Shown in pieces: positions 24,355 to 32,391 of a stretch of DNA of 64,000 bases; position 1 is the first letter of the stretch, and each line of letters opens with the position of its first letter. Below the pieces are notes generated by a model. That model searched no databases and was not told the DNA's origin. It saw only the letters and a list, made by a program, of their open reading frames with translations. The position numbers and the translations under genes are program-made. Source of the stretch: a virus. Location: positions 1 through 64,000 of IMG/VR virus record IMGVR_UViG_3300035681_000002; one strand, given 5' to 3'.

Positions 24355-24681
24355 ATGAATATTGTCGTTGCTGCGTTAGCCACTTGGCAAATCGTGGAGA
24401 TATGGAGACACTCAAAACTGATGGCATCGTTGCGAAGTCGCACCGAGATGTGGGATAGCTTCCTAGGGGAGCTACTAAGTTGCCCCTTTTGCCTATCAGT
24501 CTGGGTAAGTCTCTTTTGTATGCTCGGTCTAGAGTTGGCTGACTGTGGATTGGCGGGATATATACTATCACTGATGATCTGTGCATTAGCGGTATCAAGG
24601 CTAGCCAATCTGGGCAACGACGTATTCAAAAGATTTTGTCTAACCCCAAAAATGGGAATAAATTTTAAAGAAATGGAGTAG
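24355..24681 (+). CDS. DUF1360-like membrane protein
   Basis: A 108-residue protein. ELLSCPFCLSVWVSLFCMLG matches the CPFC-containing signature of DUF1360 phage and bacterial membrane proteins; hydrophobic segments lie near 1-14, 48-62 and 68-85. The role is unknown. TAAGGAA lies upstream. In an operon of small membrane proteins (23800-24681). Confidence 0.7.
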   Translation: MNIVVAALATWQIVEIWRHSKLMASLRSRTEMWDSFLGELLSCPFCLSVWVSLFCMLGLELADCGLAGYILSLMICALAVSRLANLGNDVFKRFCLTPKMGINFKEME

Positions 24682-24683
24682 TT

Positions 24684-25037
24684 ATGAGTCAAGAACCAGA
24701 AGTCGAACCTAAATACATGTTTGACGAAAAATTGAATCACAAGTTTAGAGAAACCATACACTCTGCGTTTCTAGATGTTCCAGAACTACGCAGTGTAATA
24801 GTCGTGTATGACTACTACAGAAACCTAAACGATATCCAAAACATCGGCAAAGGGATGTGGTTGTCAGCAGAAAGTGGTAAAGAAAAACCAATAGACTCCG
24901 TTGTTGGGTCTTTTGGTGCATTGCTGCAAAGTGCAGCACACATCTTGGATGAGATGTTTCAGCGACATCAGACAATGCTAAACGAATTAACAAGCATGTC
25001 TAAAGAATTATTAGAAAAGAAAAATAAAGGAGTATAA
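24684..25037 (+). CDS. Unknown helical protein (117 aa)
   Basis: A 117-residue acidic helical product starting 2 nt after the previous stop, with AATGGAG upstream. The C-terminal half (HILDEMFQRHQTMLNELTSM) predicts a coiled coil. Function unknown. Confidence 0.6.
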   Translation: MSQEPEVEPKYMFDEKLNHKFRETIHSAFLDVPELRSVIVVYDYYRNLNDIQNIGKGMWLSAESGKEKPIDSVVGSFGALLQSAAHILDEMFQRHQTMLNELTSMSKELLEKKNKGV

Positions 25038-25247
25038 ATGACAACTACTGAAGCACCGATTGTGCCGGAGTTTGTTATCCGTAAAGATGGTAACGACATA
25101 AGTATACAGCTTAGGGTAAGCTGTATCGGAAATGGTTACCTAGTGAAAACAGGCGGTGCCCCCCTTTACTATGCAGCCAAAGAGGAAATGGCAAAAGCTG
25201 TTTACTTGGGTCTGTTACAACTAAATGAAGGCACTAAAAAGGGTTAG
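25038..25247 (+). CDS. Unknown small protein (69 aa)
   Basis: The ATG directly abuts the previous stop (TAAATG), and AAAGGAG lies upstream. A 69-residue beta-rich product (FVIRKDGNDISIQLRVSCIG). It ends 1 nt before the methyltransferase start. Function unknown. Confidence 0.6.
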   Translation: MTTTEAPIVPEFVIRKDGNDISIQLRVSCIGNGYLVKTGGAPLYYAAKEEMAKAVYLGLLQLNEGTKKG

Positions 25248-25248
25248 C

Positions 25249-26826
25249 ATGAAGTATTTATCAGTGTGTTCGGGGATAGAAGCAGCCACCGCAGCTTGGC
25301 ACCATCTTAACTGGAAGCCTGTCGCTTTCTCGGAAATTGATAAATTCCCTTCTGCAGTCCTCAACCATCATTACCCCAAAGTCCCTAACCTTGGGGATAT
25401 GACTAAGTACATGGAATGGAAACCCTATGAAAAAATCGATCTCCTCGTCGGTGGCACGCCCTGCCAAAGCTTCTCCATCGCCGGCCTTAGAAAAGGTCTC
25501 GAAGATCCCCGAGGTAACCTTATGCTTACCTATCTTAAAATCGCTCAACGTTACCAACCTAGGTGGTTGGTCTGGGAAAACGTCCCCGGTGTTCTGTCCT
25601 CCAACGGAGGAAGGGATTTTGGTACCTTCCTCGGGGCGTTGGGAAACCTGGGGTATGGGTTCGCATTTAGGATCATGGACGCTCAGTGGTTCGGAGTGGC
25701 CCAGAGAAGGAGACGTTTGTTCGTTATCGGATGTCTTGGAGACGCAGGGCGTGCCGCAAAAGTTCTATTTGAGTCCGAAAGCCTGCAGCGGCATCCTGCG
25801 CCGAGCAGAGAAGCGGGGAAAAGAGTTGCCGCCACTCTTACGGGCGGCTTTGGAGAACGCGGCGTTGACGCAGACCAAATAGCCAATGGGAATTATTCCA
25901 TTGCAGCTTGCCTCAGAAGTGGCGGTAATGGCGGGGTGCCTTCCTCTAGGGGAGAGCATCTAGTCGTTAGCAAAACGGAAATCAAATGGCAAAGCCCGAA
26001 TGGTAAAGACATCGTAGGGGCTATGCGCGCTAGAGACTACAAAGGGATTGGGAATGATGACCTTACCGAAGGTCGTGGGCTAGCAGTAGCCTATGCTTTC
26101 GAACCAGGCATTGCAGCACGAGAAGGCAATCCTAGTCGATTCACGGAGGAAGTAGCGGGTACACTACGACGCAACATGGGAGACAACCAGACTGCGGTAG
26201 CCATTGGTACTGACTGCTACAATGGTGCAGTAACTGGAGATGTCTCCGCAACCGTAACCTCAAGTACAGGTAGCAGTGCGACCCATTCCGGTCCCACTGT
26301 GATGCAGCCTGTCCTTGGCACTGACTGCTACAATGGCTCGATCACTGGAGATGTTGCTGCCACGATGGGTACATCAGGCAGCAGCGTAAATGCCAGCGGT
26401 CCGACTGTAATGCACGCATTCAGAATGCAAGCCTTTGGTGAATACGCAGACGACCAGACAGCTTCCTCTATGAAGGCTAGAGACTACAAAGACGCTACCG
26501 ACCTTGTGTCTGTAACAACTACAAAAATAGTCGGCACAGATATGTTTAATGGTGCGATCACTGGCGATGTTGCAGCACCCATGACAAATAGAGGATCAGA
26601 CGGAACAGGTACCGGCCCCACTGTCATGCAAGCTATGGCAGTGCGAAGATTAACCCCCATCGAGTGTGAAAGATTGCAGGGATTCCCTGACGATTACACT
26701 AAGATCCCTTGGAATAAAAAGCCAGCGGATCAATGCCCAGATGGAGTTCGTTACAAAGCATTAGGGAATAGCATGGCTGTCCCCGTGATGCGTTGGATTG
26801 GCGAACGAATCAACAAATTTAAATAA
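25249..26826 (+). CDS. DNA (cytosine-5) methyltransferase
   Basis: A 525-residue protein. Motif I is VCSGIEAA near the N-terminus; motif IV GGTPCQSFSIAG (about 69-80) carries the catalytic Cys in PCQ; motif VI is WENVPG; motif VIII is QRRRRLFVIG; motif IX is RRLTPIECERLQGFP; motif X is YKALGNSMAVPVM. All are intact. Start chosen at 25249 (AAAAGGG upstream). A roughly 250-residue variable region between VIII and IX contains three copies of GTDxxNGxxTGDVxA, as in other phage Dcm-type enzymes. It likely protects phage DNA from host restriction. Confidence 0.93.
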   Translation: MKYLSVCSGIEAATAAWHHLNWKPVAFSEIDKFPSAVLNHHYPKVPNLGDMTKYMEWKPYEKIDLLVGGTPCQSFSIAGLRKGLEDPRGNLMLTYLKIAQRYQPRWLVWENVPGVLSSNGGRDFGTFLGALGNLGYGFAFRIMDAQWFGVAQRRRRLFVIGCLGDAGRAAKVLFESESLQRHPAPSREAGKRVAATLTGGFGERGVDADQIANGNYSIAACLRSGGNGGVPSSRGEHLVVSKTEIKWQSPNGKDIVGAMRARDYKGIGNDDLTEGRGLAVAYAFEPGIAAREGNPSRFTEEVAGTLRRNMGDNQTAVAIGTDCYNGAVTGDVSATVTSSTGSSATHSGPTVMQPVLGTDCYNGSITGDVAATMGTSGSSVNASGPTVMHAFRMQAFGEYADDQTASSMKARDYKDATDLVSVTTTKIVGTDMFNGAITGDVAAPMTNRGSDGTGTGPTVMQAMAVRRLTPIECERLQGFPDDYTKIPWNKKPADQCPDGVRYKALGNSMAVPVMRWIGERINKFK

Positions 26827-26897
26827 CCTCACCACTACAAATACGCTTTAACACAATTACATTGTGTGTGTATTTGCACACCTACAAGGAAGTTCCA

Positions 26898-27059
26898 ATG
26901 GTAAAGACAAGCTTAATGTTATTAGTAACCGCAGTGTTGTTAAGCAGCATAGGCTGCACGAAAACGCTGGAATCTACCACCAGCACAGAAGTGTACCCAC
27001 ACGACCCGTATATAATTCAACGGGTAAACGTAAGTGCTACGCTAAAAACTACATGGTAA
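26898..27059 (+). CDS. Small putative lipoprotein (53 aa)
   Basis: ATG at 26898 with AAGGAAG upstream. The N-terminus MVKTSLMLLVTAVLLSSIGC is a lipoprotein signal with the lipidation Cys at 20 (LSSIGC). The mature part is short and Thr/Ser-rich. Phage lipoproteins of this size are often superinfection-exclusion or spanin (u-/o-spanin) components; which applies is unknown. Overlapping frames are rejected. Confidence 0.7.
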   Translation: MVKTSLMLLVTAVLLSSIGCTKTLESTTSTEVYPHDPYIIQRVNVSATLKTTW

Positions 27060-27069
27060 AGGAGAAAAC

Positions 27070-27375
27070 ATGAAGAAAGCTTGGGTAATAGTCACCGAAG
27101 AGCTAGGCGGAAATCTTATCCCCGCATGGTGGGATAGTGATGAAGACAACTTCAGCACTCCAGTAACCTATGCAACGCAACGAGAAGCCTATCTAGAGAT
27201 AGTAGACCTAATGATGCATAGGATTGAGACATTTCTCGAAGACGAAACTTTAGACTGTCTCGACAGAGATGAAGACATGGTCGTTCCATGTACCATCACC
27301 GACGACGGAATCATCACCACAGAGTATGGTGAACTGTTCAGCCCCTTCAAACCTCAATCTGATTATGGGAGATAA
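27070..27375 (+). CDS. Unknown acidic protein (101 aa)
   Basis: AAAGGAG lies upstream. A 101-residue acidic product (MKKAWVIVTEELGGNLIPAW, then DDEDN- and LDRDED-like runs). The stop abuts the next ATG (TAAATG). Function unknown. Confidence 0.65.
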   Translation: MKKAWVIVTEELGGNLIPAWWDSDEDNFSTPVTYATQREAYLEIVDLMMHRIETFLEDETLDCLDRDEDMVVPCTITDDGIITTEYGELFSPFKPQSDYGR

Positions 27376-27735
27376 ATGACACCTTACCATCATGCGGTAA
27401 GCTCCGCTAAGAAATTTGGTGGCTTACCAGAAGACTACCTCGAACTGCACAACTGGTTTGATGAGACTAAAGCCTTTACAGGCAACTGGACTCATCGAGC
27501 TTTGCGCCATCATGCTGCAGGCGTGGAATGGGCAGTGAAGAAGTTTGGCAGCACGCTTCGCAACAGCGAAGAAAAGAAAGTACCAATCAAGTCGCTTGCA
27601 GAGCAACATGTAGAAGAAGATTGTGGGTTCATCCCAACAGTCCAAGATTGGCTTCAACCTATTTTAGAAAACCCTAAAGACTGGATGCTTAGGGTAGCTA
27701 AGAAAAGTATTGAAAGTGATTTAAAAATTAACTAA
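27376..27735 (+). CDS. Unknown protein (119 aa)
   Basis: A 119-residue product with many His, Trp and acidic residues: LELHNWFDETKAFTGNWTHR, then ALRHHAAGVEWAVKKFG. This resembles short phage proteins of the DUF6915 type (HHA-like His repeats), but the match is uncertain. It directly abuts the previous gene. Confidence 0.6.
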   Translation: MTPYHHAVSSAKKFGGLPEDYLELHNWFDETKAFTGNWTHRALRHHAAGVEWAVKKFGSTLRNSEEKKVPIKSLAEQHVEEDCGFIPTVQDWLQPILENPKDWMLRVAKKSIESDLKIN

Positions 27736-27746
27736 GGAGAACGAAC

Positions 27747-28094
27747 ATGGATCAAAATGAGTATGGAGTGCACAACTCTGACGACATAGATGAAGGCTAT
27801 GATGCCCTTCCGGAATATTGCAAAAACGCAATTTTAGCAGCATGGGATGGCTGCCATAAGATTTACCTTGCTATGGACGAGGTAAAAGCAGATTTCTTTC
27901 GCAACAACTACGATAACAGAGTAGAAGCTTCTTCAGGCGAAAGCTTGTCTGCTCATGTTAAATATTGGTTTGAACACTCTTGCGGTCTGAGGTTCGTTAA
28001 TGCCGTTTGGCATAACGATGTAGATCCAAACGCAGGCTATGTTGATGTCATAGCACAATTTGCAACTAACAAACATGAAACTTGCGATAACTAA
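27747..28094 (+). CDS. Unknown acidic protein (115 aa)
   Basis: AAGGAG lies upstream. A 115-residue acidic product with no recognised motif (SDDIDEGYDALPEYCKNAIL). In the small-gene transcript 26898-30470. Confidence 0.6.
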   Translation: MDQNEYGVHNSDDIDEGYDALPEYCKNAILAAWDGCHKIYLAMDEVKADFFRNNYDNRVEASSGESLSAHVKYWFEHSCGLRFVNAVWHNDVDPNAGYVDVIAQFATNKHETCDN

Positions 28095-28107
28095 CTAAGG
28101 AGAAGCT

Positions 28108-28518
28108 ATGTCAGATTTGAGTCCTATTCCGCTACCCAAAAAGCTTTATGATGAAGCAAAAGAACTAGGAATAAGTTCCATAGAACTTGAGTTTCGTGGA
28201 GGAAATGACGAAGGGAATCTGTATGTAGTTTTAGTGGCACCCAAGACAGACGATCTAGTTAAGATTGTTAAGAGAAAACAGAGGGTGAGTAAACTAGAAA
28301 CAGATGTGGAGACATGGGCATTTGATGCTTACCAGTACAGCGGTGCCGGTGACGGCAACGACTATGGTGACGATGTTACCTACAACCTAGAAACGATGAA
28401 AGCATCTGTTTCATCGTGGATGATGGAAAGAGTAGACCTTGATCCAGACCCAGAAGTTTCTATCGAAATAGAGACTGAGAACGAAAACGAAAATGAGGAG
28501 GAAGAAGATGATGAGTGA
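28108..28518 (+). CDS. Unknown protein with acidic tail (136 aa)
   Basis: A 136-residue product. The first two thirds are alpha/beta; the last 25 residues are nearly all Glu, Asp and Asn (ETENENENEEEEDDE). The coding DNA of this tail (GAGGAGGAAGAAG) doubles as the ribosome site of the next gene, which overlaps by 11 nt. Confidence 0.65.
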   Translation: MSDLSPIPLPKKLYDEAKELGISSIELEFRGGNDEGNLYVVLVAPKTDDLVKIVKRKQRVSKLETDVETWAFDAYQYSGAGDGNDYGDDVTYNLETMKASVSSWMMERVDLDPDPEVSIEIETENENENEEEEDDE

Positions 28519-28810
28519 TAACAGCAAGCCAGTTTATGACAATCCCAATTTGCTCCTACACTGGGAAAGAGATTTTATTAGAACATCCATTAGATTTTAT
28601 GTGGATAGGATGCGAGCTTTTCTTGAAAGCAACCCACAGGAAGGCTGTAACATAGAGCGTTGGGAGGCGAGACAAGAGCATGTGATGGAAAAGCTAATGC
28701 AGTTTAAAGATCACAATGAACCAGAAGATGATGATGAAGAAGATGAAAAATATTATGAAAAACATCTTACAGAAATAACCCCTTTCAAAAAGGAGAATAA
28801 CGATGAGTGA
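28508..28810 (+). CDS. Unknown acidic protein (100 aa)
   Basis: Start at 28508 (two consecutive ATGs) after GAGGAGG. A 100-residue product with a helical middle and an acidic stretch (HNEPEDDDEEDEKYYEK). It overlaps the next start by 8 nt. Function unknown. Confidence 0.6.
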   Translation: MMSDNSKPVYDNPNLLLHWERDFIRTSIRFYVDRMRAFLESNPQEGCNIERWEARQEHVMEKLMQFKDHNEPEDDDEEDEKYYEKHLTEITPFKKENNDE

Positions 28811-29516
28811 TTTAAAAAGCCCAGTAAGTGAATTAGGATTGCAAACTTATGGCCAAGACTGCTTAGAAATACTTAACACCAAATTAAATAGGTATCTGCA
28901 TGGACTCGCAGAACACTGGAAAGGCAAGGCGTACTTCACGCAGCATGGAGAAACTCGCTTAGGTTCTATCGCAGGGTATATCCTTGCAATGTACCATGCG
29001 GGGAAAACCGACACTGCAGAGAAGTTAGCCGAAAGCTTCTTTACTAAAATGGCACATCTCACCCACAGTAGCACTTCACCATACGCAGAGTTGCCCGATC
29101 CAAGCTGGATAGAGCTGCAAGTGTTGTTTGGTCCAGAAGATAAAGACCCAGTGACTATTGGTGTACCTAAGCAGAAAGTCATCCTACATGACGATGGTTG
29201 TCTACACAGTTTCAGCTTCTCTGCATACTTCCCGCTTAGATCGGAAATCTATTGGGATTGCTTTAACAAGCATGCCCAAGCAGGAGTTATTAACCCTCAT
29301 CAGAAGGTTGTTGAAGAACTCAAGATCACCGAGAAAGTTCACTTGAATGAAGGGTACTCTCAAGTGTTGACCGAGTATGCATTTAAAAACGCATACAGAT
29401 ATAGCCAGTATTATACCTATGGGTACAATGGTGGGCTCATCTATCATGGACCAGGGTCTGGTGAAACCTTCAGCGTGACTCTTGAGACAAACGCACTGTG
29501 GAGCATTCATACCTAA
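28803..29516 (+). CDS. Unknown protein (237 aa)
   Basis: A 237-residue product with AGGAG upstream. The helical first half (QTYGQDCLEILNTKLNRYLH) is followed by a beta-rich aromatic C-terminus (YRYSQYYTYGYNGGLIYHGP). No family recognised. The end overlaps nothing; the next gene begins 12 nt on. Confidence 0.6.
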   Translation: MSDLKSPVSELGLQTYGQDCLEILNTKLNRYLHGLAEHWKGKAYFTQHGETRLGSIAGYILAMYHAGKTDTAEKLAESFFTKMAHLTHSSTSPYAELPDPSWIELQVLFGPEDKDPVTIGVPKQKVILHDDGCLHSFSFSAYFPLRSEIYWDCFNKHAQAGVINPHQKVVEELKITEKVHLNEGYSQVLTEYAFKNAYRYSQYYTYGYNGGLIYHGPGSGETFSVTLETNALWSIHT

Positions 29517-29527
29517 AAGGAGTTGGA

Positions 29528-30124
29528 ATGAAAAACCAAGGATATGAAGCGTGGACTTCCAGACTCAAATTCTTTAATGGAGAGTTTGGGTTTGGGCCAC
29601 TTAAACGAATCTTGAACGAGGATGGTAGGCTCCATTGTGACAATGGTCCAGCCTACATCTCCCCTACCAGAATCATCTGGTACAAGAATGGTCAACAACA
29701 TGGAATGGATGCCGACAAGTTCGGCAGCATCCTGTATTATTACGAAGGAGTTCGCATTCCTCCGCACTTCTTTACCAAGCCAGAAACGGTTTTGTTGGAA
29801 GAAGTCTTGCGAAACCCAAATACGGAGGTAAGATATGTAGGGATGAAGGTCATAGGGTTAGACAAAATCATGGCCCTACCTACTACTAAAATTATCCACA
29901 AGGATGTGGATCAGTTTGGAAGAGAAAGGATTCTGTTTGAAATCCCAAGGGTTTTCACCGAGCCTACCTTGTATGTCAAGGTAGTAAACTCGACTGCAGA
30001 ACCCGATGGTACATTTAAGAACTACTTCTTATGCGTACCGCCAACCATGAAGACATGTTTGGAAGCAGTAGCATGGACGAATTACATGAAGGCTGACAAG
30101 TACCAGCCTTCACAGGAATCTTAA
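29528..30124 (+). CDS. DUF6745-like protein
   Basis: A 198-residue protein; start at 29528 has AAAAGGAG upstream. An N-terminal MORN-like segment (LNEDGRLHCDNGPAYISP, IIWYKNGQQHG) precedes a region matching DUF6745: NPNTEVRYVGMKVIGLDKIM, then EPTLYVKVVNSTAEPDGTFK and VPPTMKTCLEAVAWTNYM. Bacterial DUF6745 proteins are, from memory, often encoded beside a short QGD/GEVTGH protein, and such a gene follows here. The biochemical function is unknown. Confidence 0.65.
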   Translation: MKNQGYEAWTSRLKFFNGEFGFGPLKRILNEDGRLHCDNGPAYISPTRIIWYKNGQQHGMDADKFGSILYYYEGVRIPPHFFTKPETVLLEEVLRNPNTEVRYVGMKVIGLDKIMALPTTKIIHKDVDQFGRERILFEIPRVFTEPTLYVKVVNSTAEPDGTFKNYFLCVPPTMKTCLEAVAWTNYMKADKYQPSQES

Positions 30125-30143
30125 CTTTTACGAAGGAGCTATC

Positions 30144-30470
30144 ATGCGGAATTTTCAAAGTCGTCAGGGTGATATTTTCTTTAAGACCGTGGCTAAGCCA
30201 AAGGATCTTAAAGATATGAAAAAGCACGAATCTAGGATTCTTGCATTCGGAGAAGTGACTGGTCACAGTCATGCCATCAGGACTGGGCCCGAGGTCGAAA
30301 GTTATGTAAATGTGAAAGGAGATATCTATCTCTTTTCTAAAGAAGAAACAGTAGTCGGACACGACGAGCATTCGGACATCCGCTTGCCAGCTAACAGCTG
30401 GGTCTGTGTCACTAGACAAAGAGAGTATGATCCGCTCAACGCAGAGCGTGAACGCAAAGTTGCAGACTAG
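30144..30470 (+). CDS. QGDI/GEVTGHSH-motif protein (partner of DUF6745)
   Basis: A 108-residue protein with RQGDIFFKTV, then LAFGEVTGHSHAIRTG, HDEHSDIRLPANSWVCVTRQ and REYDP. The His-rich GHSH and HDEH motifs suggest metal binding within a cupin-like beta barrel (inference). It ends the operon just before a strong terminator. AAGGAG lies upstream. Confidence 0.65.
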   Translation: MRNFQSRQGDIFFKTVAKPKDLKDMKKHESRILAFGEVTGHSHAIRTGPEVESYVNVKGDIYLFSKEETVVGHDEHSDIRLPANSWVCVTRQREYDPLNAERERKVAD

Positions 30471-30504
30471 GTCGATGTCGGTATTAATGTTATTTAGTTT
30501 ACCT

Positions 30505-30533
30505 AAGGGAGCAGAATGTCTGCTCCCTTTTTC
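30505..30533 (+). terminator. Rho-independent terminator
   Basis: AAGGGAGCAGA / TCTGCTCCCTT, a perfect 11-bp stem with loop ATG, then TTTTT. It separates the upstream operon from the Trp-rich array locus. Confidence 0.93.
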
Positions 30534-30567
30534 GTTGGAATCAATCTTATATTAAGGAATTAGTATT

Positions 30568-30885
30568 ATGGCAAAAGTAAAGAACAAAGTAACTTTGGTA
30601 AATATCGATGGCACCCTTGCTGGCAACATGGCCAGTATTGCTCAGCAATTCTTGGGTCAACCCGTTGCGGTGCTTTGTGCCCGCTACAACTACCGTGGCA
30701 TCCTCAGCCATGTAGCTGATGACTGCTTGGTGTTGGCCCAAGCTAGGGCAGTGGAGACCTCGGGTGCTTCTAGTCAAGAACAACCTAACACCGAGGATCC
30801 AATCGGCTCCTCTGTTGTGATTTCCCTAGGTGCAGTGGAAATCATATATCAGCCACGCTGGTGCTTCGCTCCCTTGGATGCATAA
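30568..30885 (+). CDS. Unknown protein heading the Trp-array locus
   Basis: A 105-residue product (KVTLVNIDGTLAGNMASIAQ, C-terminal EIIYQPRWCFAPLDA) with TTAAGGAA upstream. It is not Trp-rich (one Trp). It lies just after a terminator and 14 nt before the first array gene, so it is probably the first gene of that transcript. It looks like a small beta-barrel-type protein; no family recognised. Confidence 0.65.
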   Translation: MAKVKNKVTLVNIDGTLAGNMASIAQQFLGQPVAVLCARYNYRGILSHVADDCLVLAQARAVETSGASSQEQPNTEDPIGSSVVISLGAVEIIYQPRWCFAPLDA

Positions 30886-30899
30886 CAAGGGGAGTGCAT

Positions 30900-31082
30900 A
30901 TGAGAATAATAAAATCTATTCCTCCATGGTCCAGAGCTTTGCTCTGGACCAATAGTTGGACTTGCGGCACTTACAGAACAGAAGGTATGGTTTTTTCCTC
31001 TGATAGATTAGGTAGACCTTGGTCAAGTAGTTGGTCTCACACTAAATTTATTTCCACCACAGCATGGAGGGAATACCGATGA
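30900..31082 (+). CDS. Trp-rich array protein 1 (60 aa)
   Basis: Start at 30900 with AAGGGGAG upstream, the only array start with a free-standing site. The product begins MRIIKSIPPW and ends TTAWREYR; 6 Trp. Pairs such as NSW, RPW and SSW recur. The stop overlaps the next start (CGATGA). It is more divergent at the N-terminus than later members. Confidence 0.75.
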   Translation: MRIIKSIPPWSRALLWTNSWTCGTYRTEGMVFSSDRLGRPWSSSWSHTKFISTTAWREYR

Positions 31083-31288
31083 TAAGAAGTGTTGATTTTG
31101 CAAGTTCTGGGTCTTGGTCTGGGAATTGGGATACATCTGAGTGGAAGCCAACTGTAGCTCAAGGTGGCTGGGGTGGGGCTTGGTCTCATCAGTATGCTAA
31201 ATCTTATTCTTGGCCCGAGTCTCAGGGTAGATCTGGTGCTTGGGTTAAAAATAGACACGAGTCTTGGCATTGGAGGGATAACTTATGA
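31079..31288 (+). CDS. Trp-rich array protein 2 (69 aa)
   Basis: Begins MIRSVDFASSGSWSGNW, ends ESWHWRDNL; 9 Trp, many flanked by Ser, Gly or Ala. ATGA overlap on both sides. TGGAGGG from its own AWR codons upstream serves as its ribosome site. Confidence 0.78.
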   Translation: MIRSVDFASSGSWSGNWDTSEWKPTVAQGGWGGAWSHQYAKSYSWPESQGRSGAWVKNRHESWHWRDNL

Positions 31289-31494
31289 TAAGAAAAATAA
31301 CGTGGAGGAGTTCAAACTCTTGGAACGTTAGTGCACATATATCATCATCTTGGTTAGATAATTGGGGATATAGTATAAATTCAAATTTTGAGGCACATTC
31401 AGAGTCTTGGACTGATTTTGAGTCTCATTGTTGGGCTTGGGTGGCGATGGATATAAACATACCTATGTCCGAGTCGTGGAGTACAAACGCATGA
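31285..31494 (+). CDS. Trp-rich array protein 3 (69 aa)
   Basis: Begins MIRKITWRSSNSW, ends SESWSTNA; 8 Trp, acidic patches between them (AHSESWTDFESHCW). The penultimate Trp-Ser is encoded TGG-AGT, giving the GGAG site for protein 4, whereas internal Trp-Ser pairs use TGG-TCT. Confidence 0.78.
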   Translation: MIRKITWRSSNSWNVSAHISSSWLDNWGYSINSNFEAHSESWTDFESHCWAWVAMDINIPMSESWSTNA

Positions 31495-31691
31495 TAAGAA
31501 AAACATTGCTATACTCTCGAACTGAAGCTTGGTCTCAAGGTTATTCTTGGTCTCGTCTTAAACCTTTTCCCAAGACTTGGAGTTGGAACTGGCATTTTAG
31601 TCAAAATTACACTGGGTGCTGGCCTCAAAACAGACTTCGGTCTAACTTCGTAGTCGGTTCCATTCCTAGATCTTGGAGTCACCACATATGA
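31491..31691 (+). CDS. Trp-rich array protein 4 (66 aa)
   Basis: Begins MIRKTLLYSRTEAWS, ends IPRSWSHHI; 7 Trp including KTWSWNW. ATGA overlap on both sides; the terminal TGG-AGT supplies the next ribosome site. Confidence 0.78.
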   Translation: MIRKTLLYSRTEAWSQGYSWSRLKPFPKTWSWNWHFSQNYTGCWPQNRLRSNFVVGSIPRSWSHHI

Positions 31692-31870
31692 TCAAACGAA
31701 CAGCGAGAGCTCCTGAAAAACTATCTCGTAACTGGTCTGGGTCTGTGTACTGGTCTGCGTCTTTGTTGTCCGGTTCCGGATCTCTAGGCTGGCCCGGACG
31801 CTGGCATTACAGCATTACATGGGGAGCACGAAACTGGAACCTATCTATTCTGCGAATAGCATGGAGATAA
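31688..31870 (+). CDS. Trp-rich array protein 5 (60 aa)
   Basis: Begins MIKRTARAPEKLSRNW, ends SILRIAWR; 7 Trp, net basic. Stops at TAA, with the next ATG 1 nt later, one of only two junctions that are not ATGA. Confidence 0.75.
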   Translation: MIKRTARAPEKLSRNWSGSVYWSASLLSGSGSLGWPGRWHYSITWGARNWNLSILRIAWR

Positions 31871-31871
31871 C

Positions 31872-32048
31872 ATGATAAGAAAAACATTAGTAATTCCCAG
31901 ATCAAGAGATTGGTCAGACTTGTCTTTTTGGGGAACTTGCTTTACACGACATTGGCACAGATCTACCGCTACGCCTTTTGGAAAATCTTGGTCTTACCTG
32001 TGGGTCTTTCCAAAGATTAGATCTAATTCTTGGAGTTCTTTCCGATGA
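31872..32048 (+). CDS. Trp-rich array protein 6 (58 aa)
   Basis: Begins MIRKTLVIPRSRDWS, ends SNSWSSFR; 6 Trp. Only 58 codons. ATGGAGA lies upstream as its ribosome site, and its own TGG-AGT serves the next gene. Confidence 0.75.
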   Translation: MIRKTLVIPRSRDWSDLSFWGTCFTRHWHRSTATPFGKSWSYLWVFPKIRSNSWSSFR

Positions 32049-32227
32049 TAATAAGAAAAGCTTTTGGCCAATCTTTCTCTTGGTCTTTGGACACGAACAT
32101 GTCTTGGTGTTTGGCTAAGTATAGACCTTGGCCTACATGGTCTAATCTTTGGTCAGAAGAATGGCGTATTGGTGGAGCATGGACTGAGGACTTTATAGAG
32201 TCTTCCTCTTGGAAAGGAGATATATGA
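32045..32227 (+). CDS. Trp-rich array protein 7 (60 aa)
   Basis: Begins MIIRKAFGQSFSWS, ends SSSWKGDI; 8 Trp (RPWPTWSNLWSEEW). The start is ATGATAATAAG, a one-codon expansion of the common ATGATAAG start. AAAGGAG near its end serves the next gene. Confidence 0.78.
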   Translation: MIIRKAFGQSFSWSLDTNMSWCLAKYRPWPTWSNLWSEEWRIGGAWTEDFIESSSWKGDI

Positions 32228-32391
32228 TAAGAAAAACAAATGAGGCTAGTTCTTGGTCTTGGTCTGTGTCTTGGACTAGGTCTTGGTCTTGGTCTGGGCC
32301 TTGGTCTGAATCTTGGTCAGAGTCTATGCGTTGGGCTGGATCTGGGTCTTGGCCTGAGCCTTGGTCTTATTCTTGGAGCACCGACAAATGA
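32224..32391 (+). CDS. Trp-rich array protein 8 (55 aa), Ser-Trp repeat core
   Basis: The most extreme member: about 11 Trp and 18 Ser in 55 residues (SSWSWSVSWTRSWSWSGPW). The DNA is a near-continuous TCTTGG hexamer pattern. Begins MIRKTNEASS, ends YSWSTDK. Another frame here reads as a Leu-Gly repeat and is a by-product. Confidence 0.78.
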   Translation: MIRKTNEASSWSWSVSWTRSWSWSGPWSESWSESMRWAGSGSWPEPWSYSWSTDK

